Assembly: GCA_934045905.1 (NCBI GenBank)
Contig: OW203767.1
Location: forward strand, 28,094,785 to 28,158,784
Origin: Leuctra nigra
Lineage: Eukaryota > Arthropoda > Insecta > Plecoptera > Leuctridae
Direction: 5' to 3'
Length of the DNA: 64,000 nt
The notes under the pieces were generated by a model. It was not told where the DNA came from. It made no database searches and saw nothing but the letters and a program-made list of their open reading frames with translations. Below are positions 1 through 13,919 of the stretch, piece by piece (position 1 is the stretch's first letter; each line of letters begins with the position of its first letter). Position numbers and translations under genes: made by a program.

Positions 1-2377
1 TTAGCCTCTCAAACAAGCGAAGTTTTGTCTGAATTCCTAAAAAATATACTAGATTTAACACAGATTTTACTTGTTGGGGGATGCAGCGTCGATGTGGATG
101 TGGAGAGGTTTCGAACTGTTGGAGCCAATATTATCATTGCAACTCCTGGCAGGCTGGAAGATTTGCTCACCCGGAACAATGACATAAGTCTCCCTTCTGC
201 GGTCAAGTCACTGGTGTGTGCTACTCAAGTTTAATGCTTGATTTTGTAAAATAATAATAAATTACTGGGCCCTGATTCTACAACTCCATTCCTGATCGCC
301 TTGCAATTTTTTCCATATACTTAACATTGAAATAATTGCTAGGCGACCGCCATGGAGTTGAAGAATGAGGCCTCTGTTTAATTAATCTATGAAGATCAAT
401 TGAGTGTTTAAACATTGACAATCCTTCTTCGTTTGGGATTTGTAACTCTGTCGCTGGTAGACAGATTAAGAGTGCCATTGTGTCTTATTGAAATGGACCA
501 ATGTCAACTTTTCCATTGCGATGGCTGAGATTTTCTTATATGTTACCAAATTCCAGGAAAACCTGACGCCATACAACAATGTTCATCTTATGTTATCGTA
601 TTTTAAATGTGAAGACAGACGTGATCGTAAACAGAATTAATAATATTAATATAATATAATATGTCATTATTAAGCCAGTAGGTATTTAGTTAAGAAGTGC
701 GGCCTTCAACATCAACGAAAGCATTCAAAGCTGCCCCAATGGCAGTAACGAATCCCAACATAGAGTGGATGTCAATGGTTTAACAACATTCAAAATTATA
801 CTTCTTCGGATATCGATATGAATGGTCACTGTTATTAATATCCATCAAGTCCTTAACATTTTATATTAAACCTACTTTATTTTAATTTGTTTTTAGGAAG
901 TGTTAATATTGGATGAAGCTGATCGACTTTTGGACCTTGGCTTTGATAAGTCCATCACCACAATTCTCCGCTATCTCCCTCGGCAGCGTAGAACGGGATT
1001 GTTCTCCGCAACGCAAACAAAAGAAGTGCAGCAACTCGTTCGAGCCGGTCTCCGCAACCCCGTTCTCGTTGCTGTCAAGGAAAAGACAAATCTAACGGAA
1101 TCAGCAACACCAGCGTCACTCAAGAATCATTACATGATCATTCAAACTGAATCGAAGCTGGCATGTCTTTTATCCTTCTTAAAAGATAGTGAAGTTGGTC
1201 AGAAGTATATGTTGTTCTTGACAACCTGTGCTTGTGTTGAATATTTCACAGTACTTCTCAAAACGTAGGTTCTGTTCAATATTCTTCAACTCTTATCAGA
1301 TACCTACATTACCTTTCTAAACTTCATTGAATGTTTGCCTATTGCTTTACAGGTTTCTGCCTGAAATGAATGTATTTGGAATCCATGGCAAAATGAAAGA
1401 CAAGCGCTACAAGATCTTTGAATCTTTCCGAGTGGCCGAGTCCGGTATTCTTCTCTGCACTGACGTCATGGCTCGAGGAATTGATATCCCCGAGGTGCAC
1501 TGGGTGATTCAGTACGACCCTCCGAGCTCAGCTGCTGCGTTTGTTCACCGCTGTGGACGAACGGCAAGAATCGGTCGAGAAGGTTCCGCTCTCGTTTTCC
1601 TTCTACCTTCTGAAGATGCATACGTTGACTTTATTCAGCGGAATCAGAATGTCAAGCTAGAAGAACTAGAGGCGCCTGAACCATATCCAGACACACTCGA
1701 AAGAGCTCAAGCTTTGCAACTTAAAGATCGTGCAATTCTTGATAAAGCCGTCCGAGCATATGTTTCTCATATTCAAGCATACTCCAAGCACGAGTGTAGC
1801 GTTATATTGAGGCTCAAGGATTTGGACTTTGGAAAGCTTGCAACTGGATTTGGGTTAGCTAGGTTACCTAAAATGCCTGAACTGAAGGGGAGAGATCTAT
1901 CTGGATTCGTTGAAGCAAATGTAAACTTTAACTCGGTTGCATACAAGTAAGAAACAATTCAATAAAAAAGGTCTGCAAAATTGTGTTTTTCTATTTTTTT
2001 ATTTTATTAAATCTCTTGATTTTTATTCCAGAAACGACGAGCGTGAGAAGTCCCGCCAGGATAAGCTCAAAGTCTACCGCGATACTGGTTGTTGGCCAGG
2101 GACCAAGAACAAAGTGCACCGAATGAAGCAAACGGAAGCTTGGGCCCAGACGAAACAGAGGAAAGATGATCGGAAAAACAAACGAATGAAAAGAAAAGAG
2201 AAAAGCGAGCAGAAGAAAGCAGAAGGCAAAGTGAAGACAAAAAAGAAGCGAAAACAGATTTCTGAAGAAGATATGGTGGAACTGGCCAAGGATATTGCTT
2301 TGATGAAGAAACTAAAGAAAAAGAAGATTACTCAAGAACAGTTTGACGAAGAATTCGATGTTGAAGACGTTGAGTAA
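1..2377 (+). CDS. DDX55: DDX55-type DEAD-box RNA helicase, 3' part (5' end outside the window)
   Basis: ATP-dependent RNA helicase of the DDX55/Spb4 type, which acts in nucleolar 60S ribosome assembly. Four exons are visible: 1-213, 897-1264, 1353-1946 and 2032-2377, all with GT-AG borders and compatible phases, giving 506 residues. The window opens inside RecA domain 1 at motif Ia (LASQ). Next come ATPGR (Ib), LDEADR (II), FSATQT (III), ARGIDIP (V) and [10 protein letters not shown] (VI). The stretch after motif VI, with KHEC, RLKDLDF and RMPKMPEL-like segments, and the Lys-rich tail with KKLKKKKIT identify DDX55 rather than other DEAD proteins. The ATP-binding motif I lies upstream of the window. 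An AATAAA signal sits at 2449-2454, about 70 nt after the stop. Nothing looks broken. Confidence 0.96.
268..373. repeat. Short hairpin MITE, copy 1
   Basis: Inverted repeat of about 105 bp in DDX55 intron 1. The left end, GGGCCCTGATTCTACAACTC, pairs imperfectly with the right end near 350-373. A related copy lies at 44979-45083 in the PP1 gene, so this is a dispersed non-autonomous family. No clear target duplication was seen. Confidence 0.6.
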
Positions 2378-2807
2378 TTCAGTAATGTTGGTGATCTTAA
2401 AAAATAAGTTATGACATTGACAAGATAGTGGTACCTTGATTAAAAACAAATAAAAAATTGTATATTGGAACTCATGAACAGTTTTGTTGACAGTTTTGAT
2501 CTTTTAATTAAGAAGAACTTTAAAAGATTATTGATTCATTTATTATTGTGTGACTATCACTAACATGTAAATATAATATGTTATATTTTATTTTCGTATT
2601 TTCTTGTTGCTTAAAATAATATAATAATGGATTTAAAATACCTACCTGTGTGAATTTAAATTTTGGTGATGAAATAGTTATATTTTGTTAAGTTGTCAGC
2701 CTGGACTCAACAGGTGTGTTGGCAACGTGGTGAGGTTGAAGGGCGTGGACACTCGTGAGTCATGTGTCAAGGTAATTCGATTAGAGGTGTTCAGTATCAT
2801 CTTCACA
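2378..2807. other. DDX55-Tes intergenic region with Tes 5' leader
   Basis: About 430 bp between the DDX55 stop and the Tes start. It contains the DDX55 polyadenylation signal at 2449-2454, then AT-rich DNA, then a more GC-rich stretch from about 2690 that is the likely Tes promoter and 5' UTR. No TATA box or clear factor site was recognised. Confidence 0.5.
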
Positions 2808-5800
2808 ATGGCAACAGTAGAAACATCAGATAAAACTCCAGAATGGATGCTGCTTTTAGAGAAGAAAACGAACAGGGTATGTAGAGTTCTATGTTGGTAT
2901 TTAATTTGCTAATGAGTAATGCAACATAAAGTCTTGATTTTCATAGGTTAAGTTTGTTTGTTCAGCCCCACAGATTAGCCCATGAGATTGGAGCAGGGGC
3001 GCCTTGCTTAGCCTGTGGTGACAAATGCCCGGGATTGGATCTACATTTCTGGCGAAAACTTTGTCGTAACTGTAAATGCAAGAAGGAAGAGCACGACGTC
3101 ATCGATGACGATGGTCGAGCTCAATTTGAAATTCTTCTCGGAGCCGGCAGCAAACGCAAGAAACCGGGTGCAGTTTTAAAGTTCAAAGATCCTGATATTA
3201 AAACAAATGCAGTGGTTGAAAGTAAGAAGAGTGTACCATTTGATTGGGTACCTCCTAACGTCTCCGATGATATTGCTGCCGAGTACATGGAAAAGTTACC
3301 AGCTGCCAAACTACCAATCAGTGGCAGCGATGGAGCTCTCTACAGACGTCAACAACTAGAGCGACAAATGCCACTTCATGACCTGGATGCCACTCGCTGT
3401 CACAATCTCACTCCACAAGAAATTGAAGAGTAAGCACACTTTCTAACATTTTATACTTATGTCGTGGACGTTTTCGGAACCATCTTGTAATGACATGGCA
3501 GTGGTGACGGTTTGTTCCGTTGGAACAAAGCGCGCGCTCAACTGAAGAAATGAAGGATGAAAATCATCGCGAATCCAACCTCTGCGATTGGTCGTCCACT
3601 CTCCACCAACGGGAAACCAGACCAACCCGAAAACGAATAAGAGACCGCGCTGCCAGCAACATCGTCGCAGTCAACCGCCAGAAGATGAAGGAAGTACATC
3701 CTTCGAAACGTCGCGAACGGCCCTTATCAGGGCCACCAGCACCTCCAACGGAACAAACCGTCACCACTGCCATGTCATTTTATACTTAGTTTGTTCACCT
3801 CTGTTATTGTTATTATTTACCTATTGAAATTTGCCTGTCAGAGACAGGATTGCTAGTGTAGGGCGATGATAGTGCCCTCTTGGCCCTTCTATTATTCGTT
3901 AATAATCAATCATTCTCTATGATAATATAAAAATAAATTTAACCCCTTCTCTACACAAGCATGAATTTATTTGAAATATTATATTTTGTCCCTTGCCATT
4001 AGCCTCGCTGCAGAACAGTGCGACGTTCAACCCCAATTAAAAAATATATATTTATGATTTTTTCTGATTGCTTCAGCAAAGTTTATGAGAATAAATACCA
4101 ACTGCAATGTGAAAGTCCATCCTGGAATTATGTTAAGTCCCTTTTTTTGTAGTCATTTTATTTTTGTGCAGATTTTGTAGACAATCATTTTATTTTTTAG
4201 TTTAAAAATTACTAATTTTCAATTGAAATCTGTTAGCTAGGTAGGTACTTGTTAATTGTAGCTGTGATGTTTAGTAGAGATCTTTAGTAAATTTTAATCA
4301 ATTAAGTTTATAGTTTTAACCTTTTTTTATATTATTTTTTCAGGCTACAGAAGTATCTTGCTAACATCAAGAATAATGTAGTGGGCCAGGGTCGAGTGGA
4401 CAAAGTGCCAACATTATACTCCGAGCAGCGCTTGACATACCGAGGACCAAACCAATACAACACATCTGGAGGCGTCCTGCACTCGTCACAGTCGGACCAA
4501 TCACTGCATCAACCGCATCAACAATTCAATGCCTTGCCTCGACCATTCCGACCATTGAACACTGCAGGGAACCTTGACGATCTCCCTCCACCGTTGCCAA
4601 CTTCACTTCCTCCTGCCTATGAACACAGTAACTTGAAAACACCAGGCTCCTTTATACCCAGCTCGACCAATACTTCAGGTCATATGCAAGGCGTGGCTCG
4701 TTCCACAGCTGTACCAGGGCAGATGAATCCAGGTACGTCTGTGTATGGTTCCAAGGCCCAAGATGGCTCACAACATCCAGCAAATGCAGCTTATTCAACT
4801 GACACATCTGGACAAATGCATGACATGGCCCGTTCCACAGCTGTACCAGGGCAGATGTATCCAGGCACATCTGTGTATGGTTCCAAAGCCCAAGATGGCT
4901 CACAACATCCAGCAAACGCAGCTTATTCAACTGACACATCTGGACAAATGCATGACATGGCCCGTTCCACAGCTGTACCAGGGCAGATGTATCCAGGCAC
5001 ATCTGTGTATGGTTCCAAGGCCCAAGATGGCTCACAACATCCAGCAAATGCAGCTTATTCAACTGATACATCTGGACAAATGCAAGAAATGGCCCATTCC
5101 ACAGCTGTACCAGCAGGGCAGATGTATCCTGGCACATCTGTGTATGGTTCCAAAGCTCAAGATGGCTCACAACATTCAGCGAACGCAGCTTATTCTACTG
5201 ACACGGCTGGACAACATGATCCACGATATAATCGACCATCTAACACTCTCCACCATTCTACAGGTGGTTTCCCTCTTGAAGGCGCACTTATGACGTCCCA
5301 ACATGAATCAAGCCTCGCTGTCTCCTCAGAAGTACCACAGAAGGGTGTGCCGGGTTTCTCTCGGAACTTGGCCCAGCATGGAGACCCAACACTGCAAGCC
5401 CATGACCATCCTAAATCCTATAAAGACTCCATCAATGTAGCCAAAAAAGATTCTTCTCAAGATTCAGGAAGAGCGTCGGAAGTACCCCACCAATTTAATC
5501 CTGGACAAAACCCCTATCATGCACAAAACAAAGATACATTTCCTGTTGATGGCACAAAATTCAACTACAACAATAACAACGATGTTGCAAACTCTACAAC
5601 TCTTGGACAGACTGGACCTAACTTCTCTCATCTTAACCAATCCAATCACGCTGGTGGAGCCAACACTAAACTAACTCCAGAAAACATGAATTCAGCTGAT
5701 TTCCAGTCCATCAATGAGCCTTGGTTGAATCCTTCCCAAATCGCAGCTGCCGTACGTTACGAGTATTCAGTCCTACCTTACGACCTGGCGGGGTCCTCCA

Positions 5801-8800
5801 CTGTTGCGAGCGATGGATTGCCACATTCGGCTACGATCATCCAACAGTCGGGTCTGATGACCGACGACTTGGCTGCTCAGATGGAGCTACTCTCGGCCGA
5901 AGAGCACCCCGTGATGTCGCACTTGAGCTGCAAGCAATGCGCCGAGCCGTTGGTGGCTGGAGAAGTGGCGGTGTTTGCCGATCGGGCGGGAGACAACACG
6001 GCGTGGCATCCCAAGTGCTTCGTCTGTAACACTTGCGACGAGCTGCTAGTAGATTTGGTCTACTTCTTCTGCAAAGGGAATGTTTATTGCGGTCGACACT
6101 TCGCGGAGCTTTTGGACATTCCTCGCTGCTTTGCTTGCGACGAGGTGCGAGTAACATAATTTTCAATAATCATTATATTTTTCTACAAAACTAAACTTAA
6201 AGTATTTTTTTGGTGCCATTCAGTACCTTGCTAAATGCATGTTACATATTGTAAACCAAATTATGTTTTTATTTTTTTTATTTTTTTGGCGTTTTACGAC
6301 TTGGTTATTAGCGTCATTTTTTCAATTTATTCGTCAAAAATTTAAATTCAATTATTTATTTATTTTTTCAATGTTAACTTTTAATATCTTACTTTTAATA
6401 TCTTACTTTTAATTTTCTTCTAAATTTCGTCATAGAGATAAGTTTCCTTTAGAAATCTGATTACTTTATCGATGTTATTGGAGTTGTCATCAAGGAAATG
6501 GATGGTGATACAAACAACTAATTATGTGTTCAGTTCATACAGTTAATAGCGTTGCCATTGATTTCAAAAGGGCAAAAGCTGGTTTATCTCGATTATCAGT
6601 TCCTCAGCATAGAGAATGCGAAGCACGACCTATCAATCCTTTTGGCTACATGAGTTTTTAACAAGAGGTGACTCATTGTTTTTATTTACAATCTTTACAA
6701 GTGTCAGCTTACTTTTTATTGTGAAGATGATTCTAAAGGAAAATACATCTCTATCGGTACAAATTACATTTTTCAATAACGGACGACGTTTCCAAATTGC
6801 CTTGACTTGAAAGACTATAAGGTTGGGTGAGGTTGGGTGAGTGGTTAACGCTCTCAGCTTGTATTCCGGAGGCCCGGGTTCGATTCCCGCGGCCGTCCTT
6901 CCTGACTGGGGTTTTTTCGTGGTTTTCCCTCAGTCTTCAGGCAAATGCTGGGAAGGTACCCTACTAATAGGCCACGACCGCCTCCTTCCCACCTTCCATC
7001 CTTACCTACTCTTCACCATCATCTCCCAATCATCATCATAATCATCCATCCGTCGCCATTAGCCTCGCTGCAGAACAGTGCGACGTTAAGCCCCATACAA
7101 AAAAAAAAAAAAAAAAACTATAAATCATTATTTTCTTTTAAAAAATCTAATAATTAATTAGTACTACTAAAACTGTAAGGACGTTGAGTTGATGAGCATA
7201 ATGAAGGCTGTGGCAGAAATATGTAAAGTTGATCTGTTAAAATTCTCCTTTCAGCTTATCTTTGTGAAAGAGTACACTGTTGCTGAAGGGAAGACGTTCC
7301 ATGTGAAGCACTTCTGCTGCTATGAGTGTGACATTCCGCTGGCTGGCAAGCAGTACATTCCCGCTGAAGACCAGCCGACATGCCTCAATTGCTATCAAGA
7401 CATTTTTGGAAAGGTATTGTGACATTCAACTTTCTTGTTTTCGTTTTCGATAATGCCTACCCCTTGTAAGTTGCCTTCCACTTGAATGCACCGTGTGTTC
7501 ATACAAGACTCTTTGGTACAAGCCTTTGGTCTCCAATCGTATCGGAAATTTCATAGTTTTTCGCGGTTTTGTTGAATAACGGGCACCTAATTAACAATGC
7601 AAGAAGCAAAAATTAAAAAGTGGTACTATTATACAATCAGACTGATCTTGTGAATATCCTATCAAAGTATCACCCACAAATGAAACAATTTATCTCTTTA
7701 AATTTTCTAAAACGGCCGAGCGCTTTTATCACCTTATGCACGTGTCGCGTAGATGACAATGTGTCTACAGGCGTGTAGGAAGGGGGGGGGGGGGGATGGT
7801 GGGGGAAAATCCCCCCCTCTGATTCAATTCCTCTCCCTATGTTCTTATAGATTTATATGTCAACAAAAAAAATTGCTTATAAAGTGTTAAAATCGCATAG
7901 AAATGCACCAAATTGATGCCCGAATTCAAAAAATTTCCGGGGCTGTACACCCCGAACCCGCATTTTGCTGAGGGCCCTCCCCCCAGACCCCCCATTGTCT
8001 TCGTAGACACTAGTATCTCCAGCTCAAGTTATTTTACAATATTCCCCCCCCCCCCCCTTGCAAATTTTGTTCCTACGCGCCAGTGTGTCTATAAAGCGCG
8101 TACTTCGGCATCGTCGACTGAGGTAACGCTCAGCGATCGTAAGCAAATGCTAAAGGCAGGATGTTGGTTCCGGTCAGGTCGTGATCTCGACCCCGATGCG
8201 CAGTGACCTCACAGGTGTCAATGATGGTTGTTATAGAACAACTCTCGAAAAATCCACTCGCAAGCTCGCAAATTGCTAGTGAAAATGCCTTGCTTGCGAG
8301 TAGAAAATGATATAAACTCACCATTAAATACATGAAGAATGTTAACAATCTGAGATAATAAAGTAGGTATGTTGATAAATGATAAGTATATTTCCATTAA
8401 TGGAGTTAGATATCATAATATCAATGCCTCCTGAACATGATTAGATATTTTTGTTCAACACTAATGTCAGATGTCACCACCCACCCACTTGAGTTGATGC
8501 AACAAGCCACCATAACGAACGGAACTCGGAAAATTCCTGAGTCTAGATGAAGTGTAGGGTGCAATCAGTGGTGCAATCACACGCTTTGACATGTCTGGAC
8601 TTGATTCTTCTGTGTGTTCACAACATTGCGTTCTTTGTGAAGTCAGGTTCTATTATTTCAAGACATTGTTTTCGAGTTTTTTTCCGTGACATTGTCTCCT
8701 CTGATGCATACGTCAATGTCTGATGTAAGGAGTTTTGAAGATATTGTGCCAGATTGCGATTTACAGTGTTTTCAAAGATGAAGCGGACCAATGTGTTTGC

Positions 8801-9015
8801 CTTTTTTTTTTAAAGGAAGTAATTCCGATACAAGTGCTCCGCCCACTCAGAACCCTGAGTGGGCATCAATTTATGACCCATCAAGGGCCATAGAATAGTG
8901 GTATTTCACATCTCCAGGCAAGAGACATGTGGGAGGACATAAGTGAAAGCATCAAGTGGCTGATTTATACAAAAAAAGTTTTGTAAAGTTATACAAAACA
9001 ACTTCAAATACTGTC

Positions 9016-9047
<32 letters not shown>

Positions 9048-12000
9048 CCCCTGCTTCCTTGGCATCTATGGTGTCATGTATTGTAGTAGCGAGTGATAAT
9101 AGCCATTTGCGAGTGGGAAAGGTAGGGAATTTTCGAGGGTTGTTATAGAAAACAGAAGTTAGCATAAGTAAGACGGAAAATGGTAACTTCGTATCAATAG
9201 CGAGATGTTATTGAAGAAGAGGTAAGGATGTACGGTGGGAAGGAGGCAGTCGTGGAGGAACCTTCCCATCATTTGCCCATCGACTGAAGAAAACAACGAC
9301 AAGCCCTCAGTCAGCAGAAGGACGGACGCGGGATTCGAACCCGGGATATTAATGTCTACATGCAGGAACAAAATGTATTATTTTGCATTCCTGTCTTTTC
9401 TCTTCTTCATTTGACTTTCCATCCTTGTTTTCTGTTTTTGATGGTTGGTATCTCACATGTACAGTTGTGGAGAACAACAGCTGTAAGTTTATTACCTAAT
9501 ATCAGTAGTTAAGAAGAGATGTGCGTTGTGAAAAATATCCTACTGAACCTTGGCTCAAACCCGGGACCTCTCATTTGCCGGGCGAGAGCTCTACGAACTG
9601 AGCTGGTCAGCTCAGTTGGTAGAGCTCTCGATGTTGGTAGCGCTCAGTTGGTAGAGGATACAATGTTTATGTATGACAAATTCACTCTGCTGTTCACAAT
9701 TCGGACGCGGACGGACGACGCAGACGTCATACCTAAACATCGTCTACGTCGTCCGTCTGCGTCAATTGTGCATCAGCCTTAAGATGTCGCAGACCTCACT
9801 GACATAGACGCACTGCTGGCCGACGTCAAGTTGGAGGGCGGTGACTTGGGCCGTCGACGAGAGCCACTCGGGGATCTCCGCTGCCGATGGTCGTGGCAAT
9901 CCCAATCCTCGTTTGAATTCACACTTAAGCGTGTTGCGGTTGTGTGTCGGGTAGGTGAGCTGCTTTAGTAGCATACGACATTTTAGACTTGTGGAAATAA
10001 GATTAGACTCACACTTGAAACACACAGCTTGGACAGCTTTCGAGGGACGATGTTAACAGACCGCCGTCTGTTCCAGAATGCTGTGCCAGTATTATATAAA
10101 CCACCAGTATTGACTAGACTAATACTATGAGTAGTATTCGGCTTGGCCGAAGGCTATAACTAGTCTGTGCTTGAATATACTAAAGGGTAATGTTGTGCCA
10201 GTATTATATAAACCACCAGTATTGACTAGACTAATACTATGAGTTAATAGTCCTAGGGTTTGGTTTGTCAATAACATTATTAGCAGATAGTAGAATGGAA
10301 CTCACCATTTATTTGGACCTAGTCAGGGAAGCCGGCAATGTTCTCGAAGGTCTCGACGTTCTCGACGTTCTTGACGCTCTCGACGTTCTTGACGCTCTCG
10401 AAGGTCTCGAAGCGTTCTCGAAGGTCTCGACGTTCTCGAAGCGTTCTCGAAGGTCTCGGCGTTCTCGAAGGTCTCGACGTTCTCGAAGCGTTCTCGAAGG
10501 TCTCGACGTTCTCGAAGCATTCTCGACGTTCTCGAAGGTCTCGACGTTCTCGAAGCGTTCTCGAAGTTCTCGACGTTCTCGACGTTCTCGAAGGTCTCAA
10601 CGTTCTCGAAGCGTTCTCGAAGGTCTCGACGTTCTCGAAGGTCTGGAAGGTCTCGACGAGGAAATTTTCACGAGGGCCGTAGGGAAAGTAACGCAAGTTT
10701 GGGTGTAACTTTGTTATCAAGGGTGGTCACACATATTTTCCCGCCAGCGTTCGGTTACGAGCAGTTAATACGAGATATAAATTGCCACACTTAACAAACG
10801 GTTATGAATATCGAAAATTTCTCATTGGTTTTCAGAGTTGTTGATACATGCTGTGATCTCTTCTTCTATAGTGCTCTGCTGGTTTGTTCGCGTTGGCCCG
10901 AAGAAGGGTCGTTTGCAACGTTTCGGATGTATCCATCCATCCATCCATCCTGCCATCCATCCACGCTCCATCCAGCTTCAGCTGCTCGGAAGAGGATAGC
11001 ATCAATCACGCTCTGTCTCCTGTACATCTGCCATGCTGTTTGACCCCTCACATGACCTGGGAGGTCTGTGGCCTGAAACAGACCCCCTGGCAGACTACTG
11101 CTTGGCGCCGACATCCAGACCATTTCAGCTCCGACAAGAAGGTCGGAAGATCCTAAAATCGGAAGATCCATGGATCGTAAGATCCGCAAACCGTAAAATC
11201 GTAAGATCGTAAGACCTTCCTGTCGGTGCCGAAGAGTGTCAGGATGTCGCGCCCCGCAGGAGTCTCGCCACGGGGTCTGTTCAGGCCACACACCCCCCAG
11301 GTCATGTGAGGGGTCAAACAGCATGGCAGATGTACAGGAGTCGCAGTGTGATTGATGCTATCCTACCATTCCGAGCCTGAAGATGGATGGAGCAAGCCAT
11401 CCGAAACGTCGCAACCGACCCTTTTTAAGGCCATCGCAAACAAACCAGGAGAGTACCGCAGAAGAAGAGATCACAGCACATATCAACAACTCTAAAAACA
11501 ACGAGAAATTGCCTATACTCAGAACCGCTTGCCAAATATGGCAATTTATATTTCGTATAAACCGCTCCGAACCGACCGTTGACGGGAAAATATGTATGAC
11601 TACCCTCAATAACAAAGTCATGCCCAAAGATGCGTTACTTCCGGACATCCCTCGTAAAATGTTTCCCTAGCCATCGCGCGCAGCTTCCCTTTTCGGCACC
11701 TGTTGACAATGGAGAGCATCTGGTTTAATTGCAGAATGATATTAAACTGGTAGAGTTAATTGTAATTGAATGCTTCGCCGGAAGAACTAAGTAACCAACA
11801 CTTTTTCGAAACGTGTTTTTTGTGAGGAATAACCATGTACCTACATGTCTAAATCTATCACTGCCACCTTAAATTGTTGATTTTTTAAATGTTGGCATTC
11901 TATAAATTGAACATGAATGTTGGCTGCCTTGGAACCATGAATATGATTCTAGATAGCCGATGGTGCGGACTGCATTGTGTCACCAAAACTGTCAATTCAT

Positions 12001-13888
12001 TGAAATAAAAGCAAGAAAACAAAACTGATGGATGGATAATCAACGAAAGTATTTGAGGAACTTGGAGGAAAAGTATACAAACTGGAAATGATACTGAAAT
12101 ATTGCCCTTTGCAAATAAATAAGTATTTGTAATACATTTTATGTTCCGGTACTTATTTATTGAATGAAACCTATATATTATCATCCATATATCTTCCAAA
12201 CCAAGTAATTGTGATACTATGGCCTTGAAAGAGTTTTGGCTTAATACTCAAAATAATGAAATTGTTGGTTACATGGTTCGCCTGGCCCGGCATTCAATTA
12301 TTGGAAATATTATGTTAAAACTCTAGACTGGCAGCAAACATAATACTGGCACATTAACATTATTTACGTAGGTACTAGAACTACATGTAAGGCACTTATC
12401 TGGTGGACCAAGGAGGTTTAAAAAACTCCGTGGTTATAATTTGGAGGGCAACGAGGGCGGACGCGTCCACCCAATTATTTTAAGTACATGAAAGTAAAAG
12501 TTGGCGTAAAATTGTGTACAGATCGCGAAAGTAACAAATCAGTTTCTGAAATTCAAAATTTTCCCTGGGCTATGACCCTCATTGTATTGAGGCAAGTCTA
12601 CTCAAATTTCACATTGTTTTTGTAAGCAAATGTGTTTCCCCCCGACAGTCGCTGAGCGTCCGCCCACTTATTATTTTACAAATTAACCTCTAAAAAAACA
12701 ATAATAAACATTTACCTATAGAGGTGCAAAAGAGTTATGAGAGGTCACTATATTATCTAATCTATTGAAGTAGGGATCTGAAATTTGTAACCATGTTGGA
12801 AAGCTACCATTAAATTTTGGTAGCTTTCACATTGTGTAAGTTTCAAACATATTTGTTGAATAGGGAAAAAGTAAAACATTATTGAAGATACAGTTGAAAA
12901 AACGGAGGTAAGGCAGCAGGTGCCAGGTAGCCAGTAACCCACTGGGCTTCACTGAGACCACACGCCTTAGCTTCGGCAGGCCCGTGTATTCAATAAACAC
13001 ATATTTTCGGTACCCAATTCTGTGTAATTACTTATTGTACCCTCTTCCCATCCAGTGGGATTGCAGGAACAGTACAAACCTTATACTTATACGACATAAT
13101 AACAAATTCACTTGTCTACGTTTTGCTATACAATAAGAGCAGTTGAACGACTAATTCCTAATTACCTAACACAAGAACAGAAACAATTAGAAAGCAGCAA
13201 AGATAACCCGAGGAATTAAACTAGATTTATACCCGACTAGGCAGCGCAAGTCTACGCAGAGTGTAGGAAGTGTTGCATTCCAACGCGACTCATGTGAATG
13301 AACCAGGAGAAGATAGCACAAGTCACGCCACCGCACTAACACGCACTAATGAGCGACACGCATTATCAGCAGAGAGATGCAGTTCTCACGCAACACATGT
13401 TCACTTCAATTACTACTCATATGGGAACTATTCCAGCCTGAGTATTGGACATGCGCCGAACAACGCCATCCTGTCAAGCGTCACTTGTCGTGCGAATCTG
13501 AAACAATTGAGATCAGAGTTCTTGATTGCAGAGTCGTCTTGTCTGACGTCACCATCTCTAAAGACACGTGATCCACATGACTGGAGGGAATAGAATAGAA
13601 GTTCTGTTGGTCCTTCCAGATGCTGGGAATCTGTGAACATTTCAGTTAGTCGATGCAGATCTTTGCGCCAGCTTGGAATCCTCAGGACATGGAGCATTGA
13701 TAGAGGATGACGTCAAGACGAATTAATCTTGTATTCAATCTGAAACGACCAAAGCTGTTTCTAAACCAAATGCCTATCGATCGGATTGACTCAACGAATT
13801 GCCTGGGTTTCGCTGTGAAATTCTTGAGACATTGGGAGTACCAAAGCTGCATGGCGCATGCGATACCTGAAGTTTGCGCGGACAAGTC

Positions 13889-13919
<31 letters not shown>

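Noticed and set aside
4652..5293. Open frames opposite and out of frame across the testin repeats
   Set aside because: Shadows of the coding repeat; the testin frame is supported by domains on both sides.
9548..9657. Possible tRNA genes
   Set aside because: A-box and B-box-like pieces are present but face each other, and no cloverleaf can be completed. They fit SINE heads.
10265..10720. Several open frames with Leu/Glu/Asp or Ser/Arg repeats
   Set aside because: They are by-products of a minisatellite whose period is a multiple of three; no start context or domain.
13815..13826. GTGAAATTCTTG, as in 18S rRNA
   Set aside because: Only 12 bases agree; flanking sequence does not match the conserved rRNA context.
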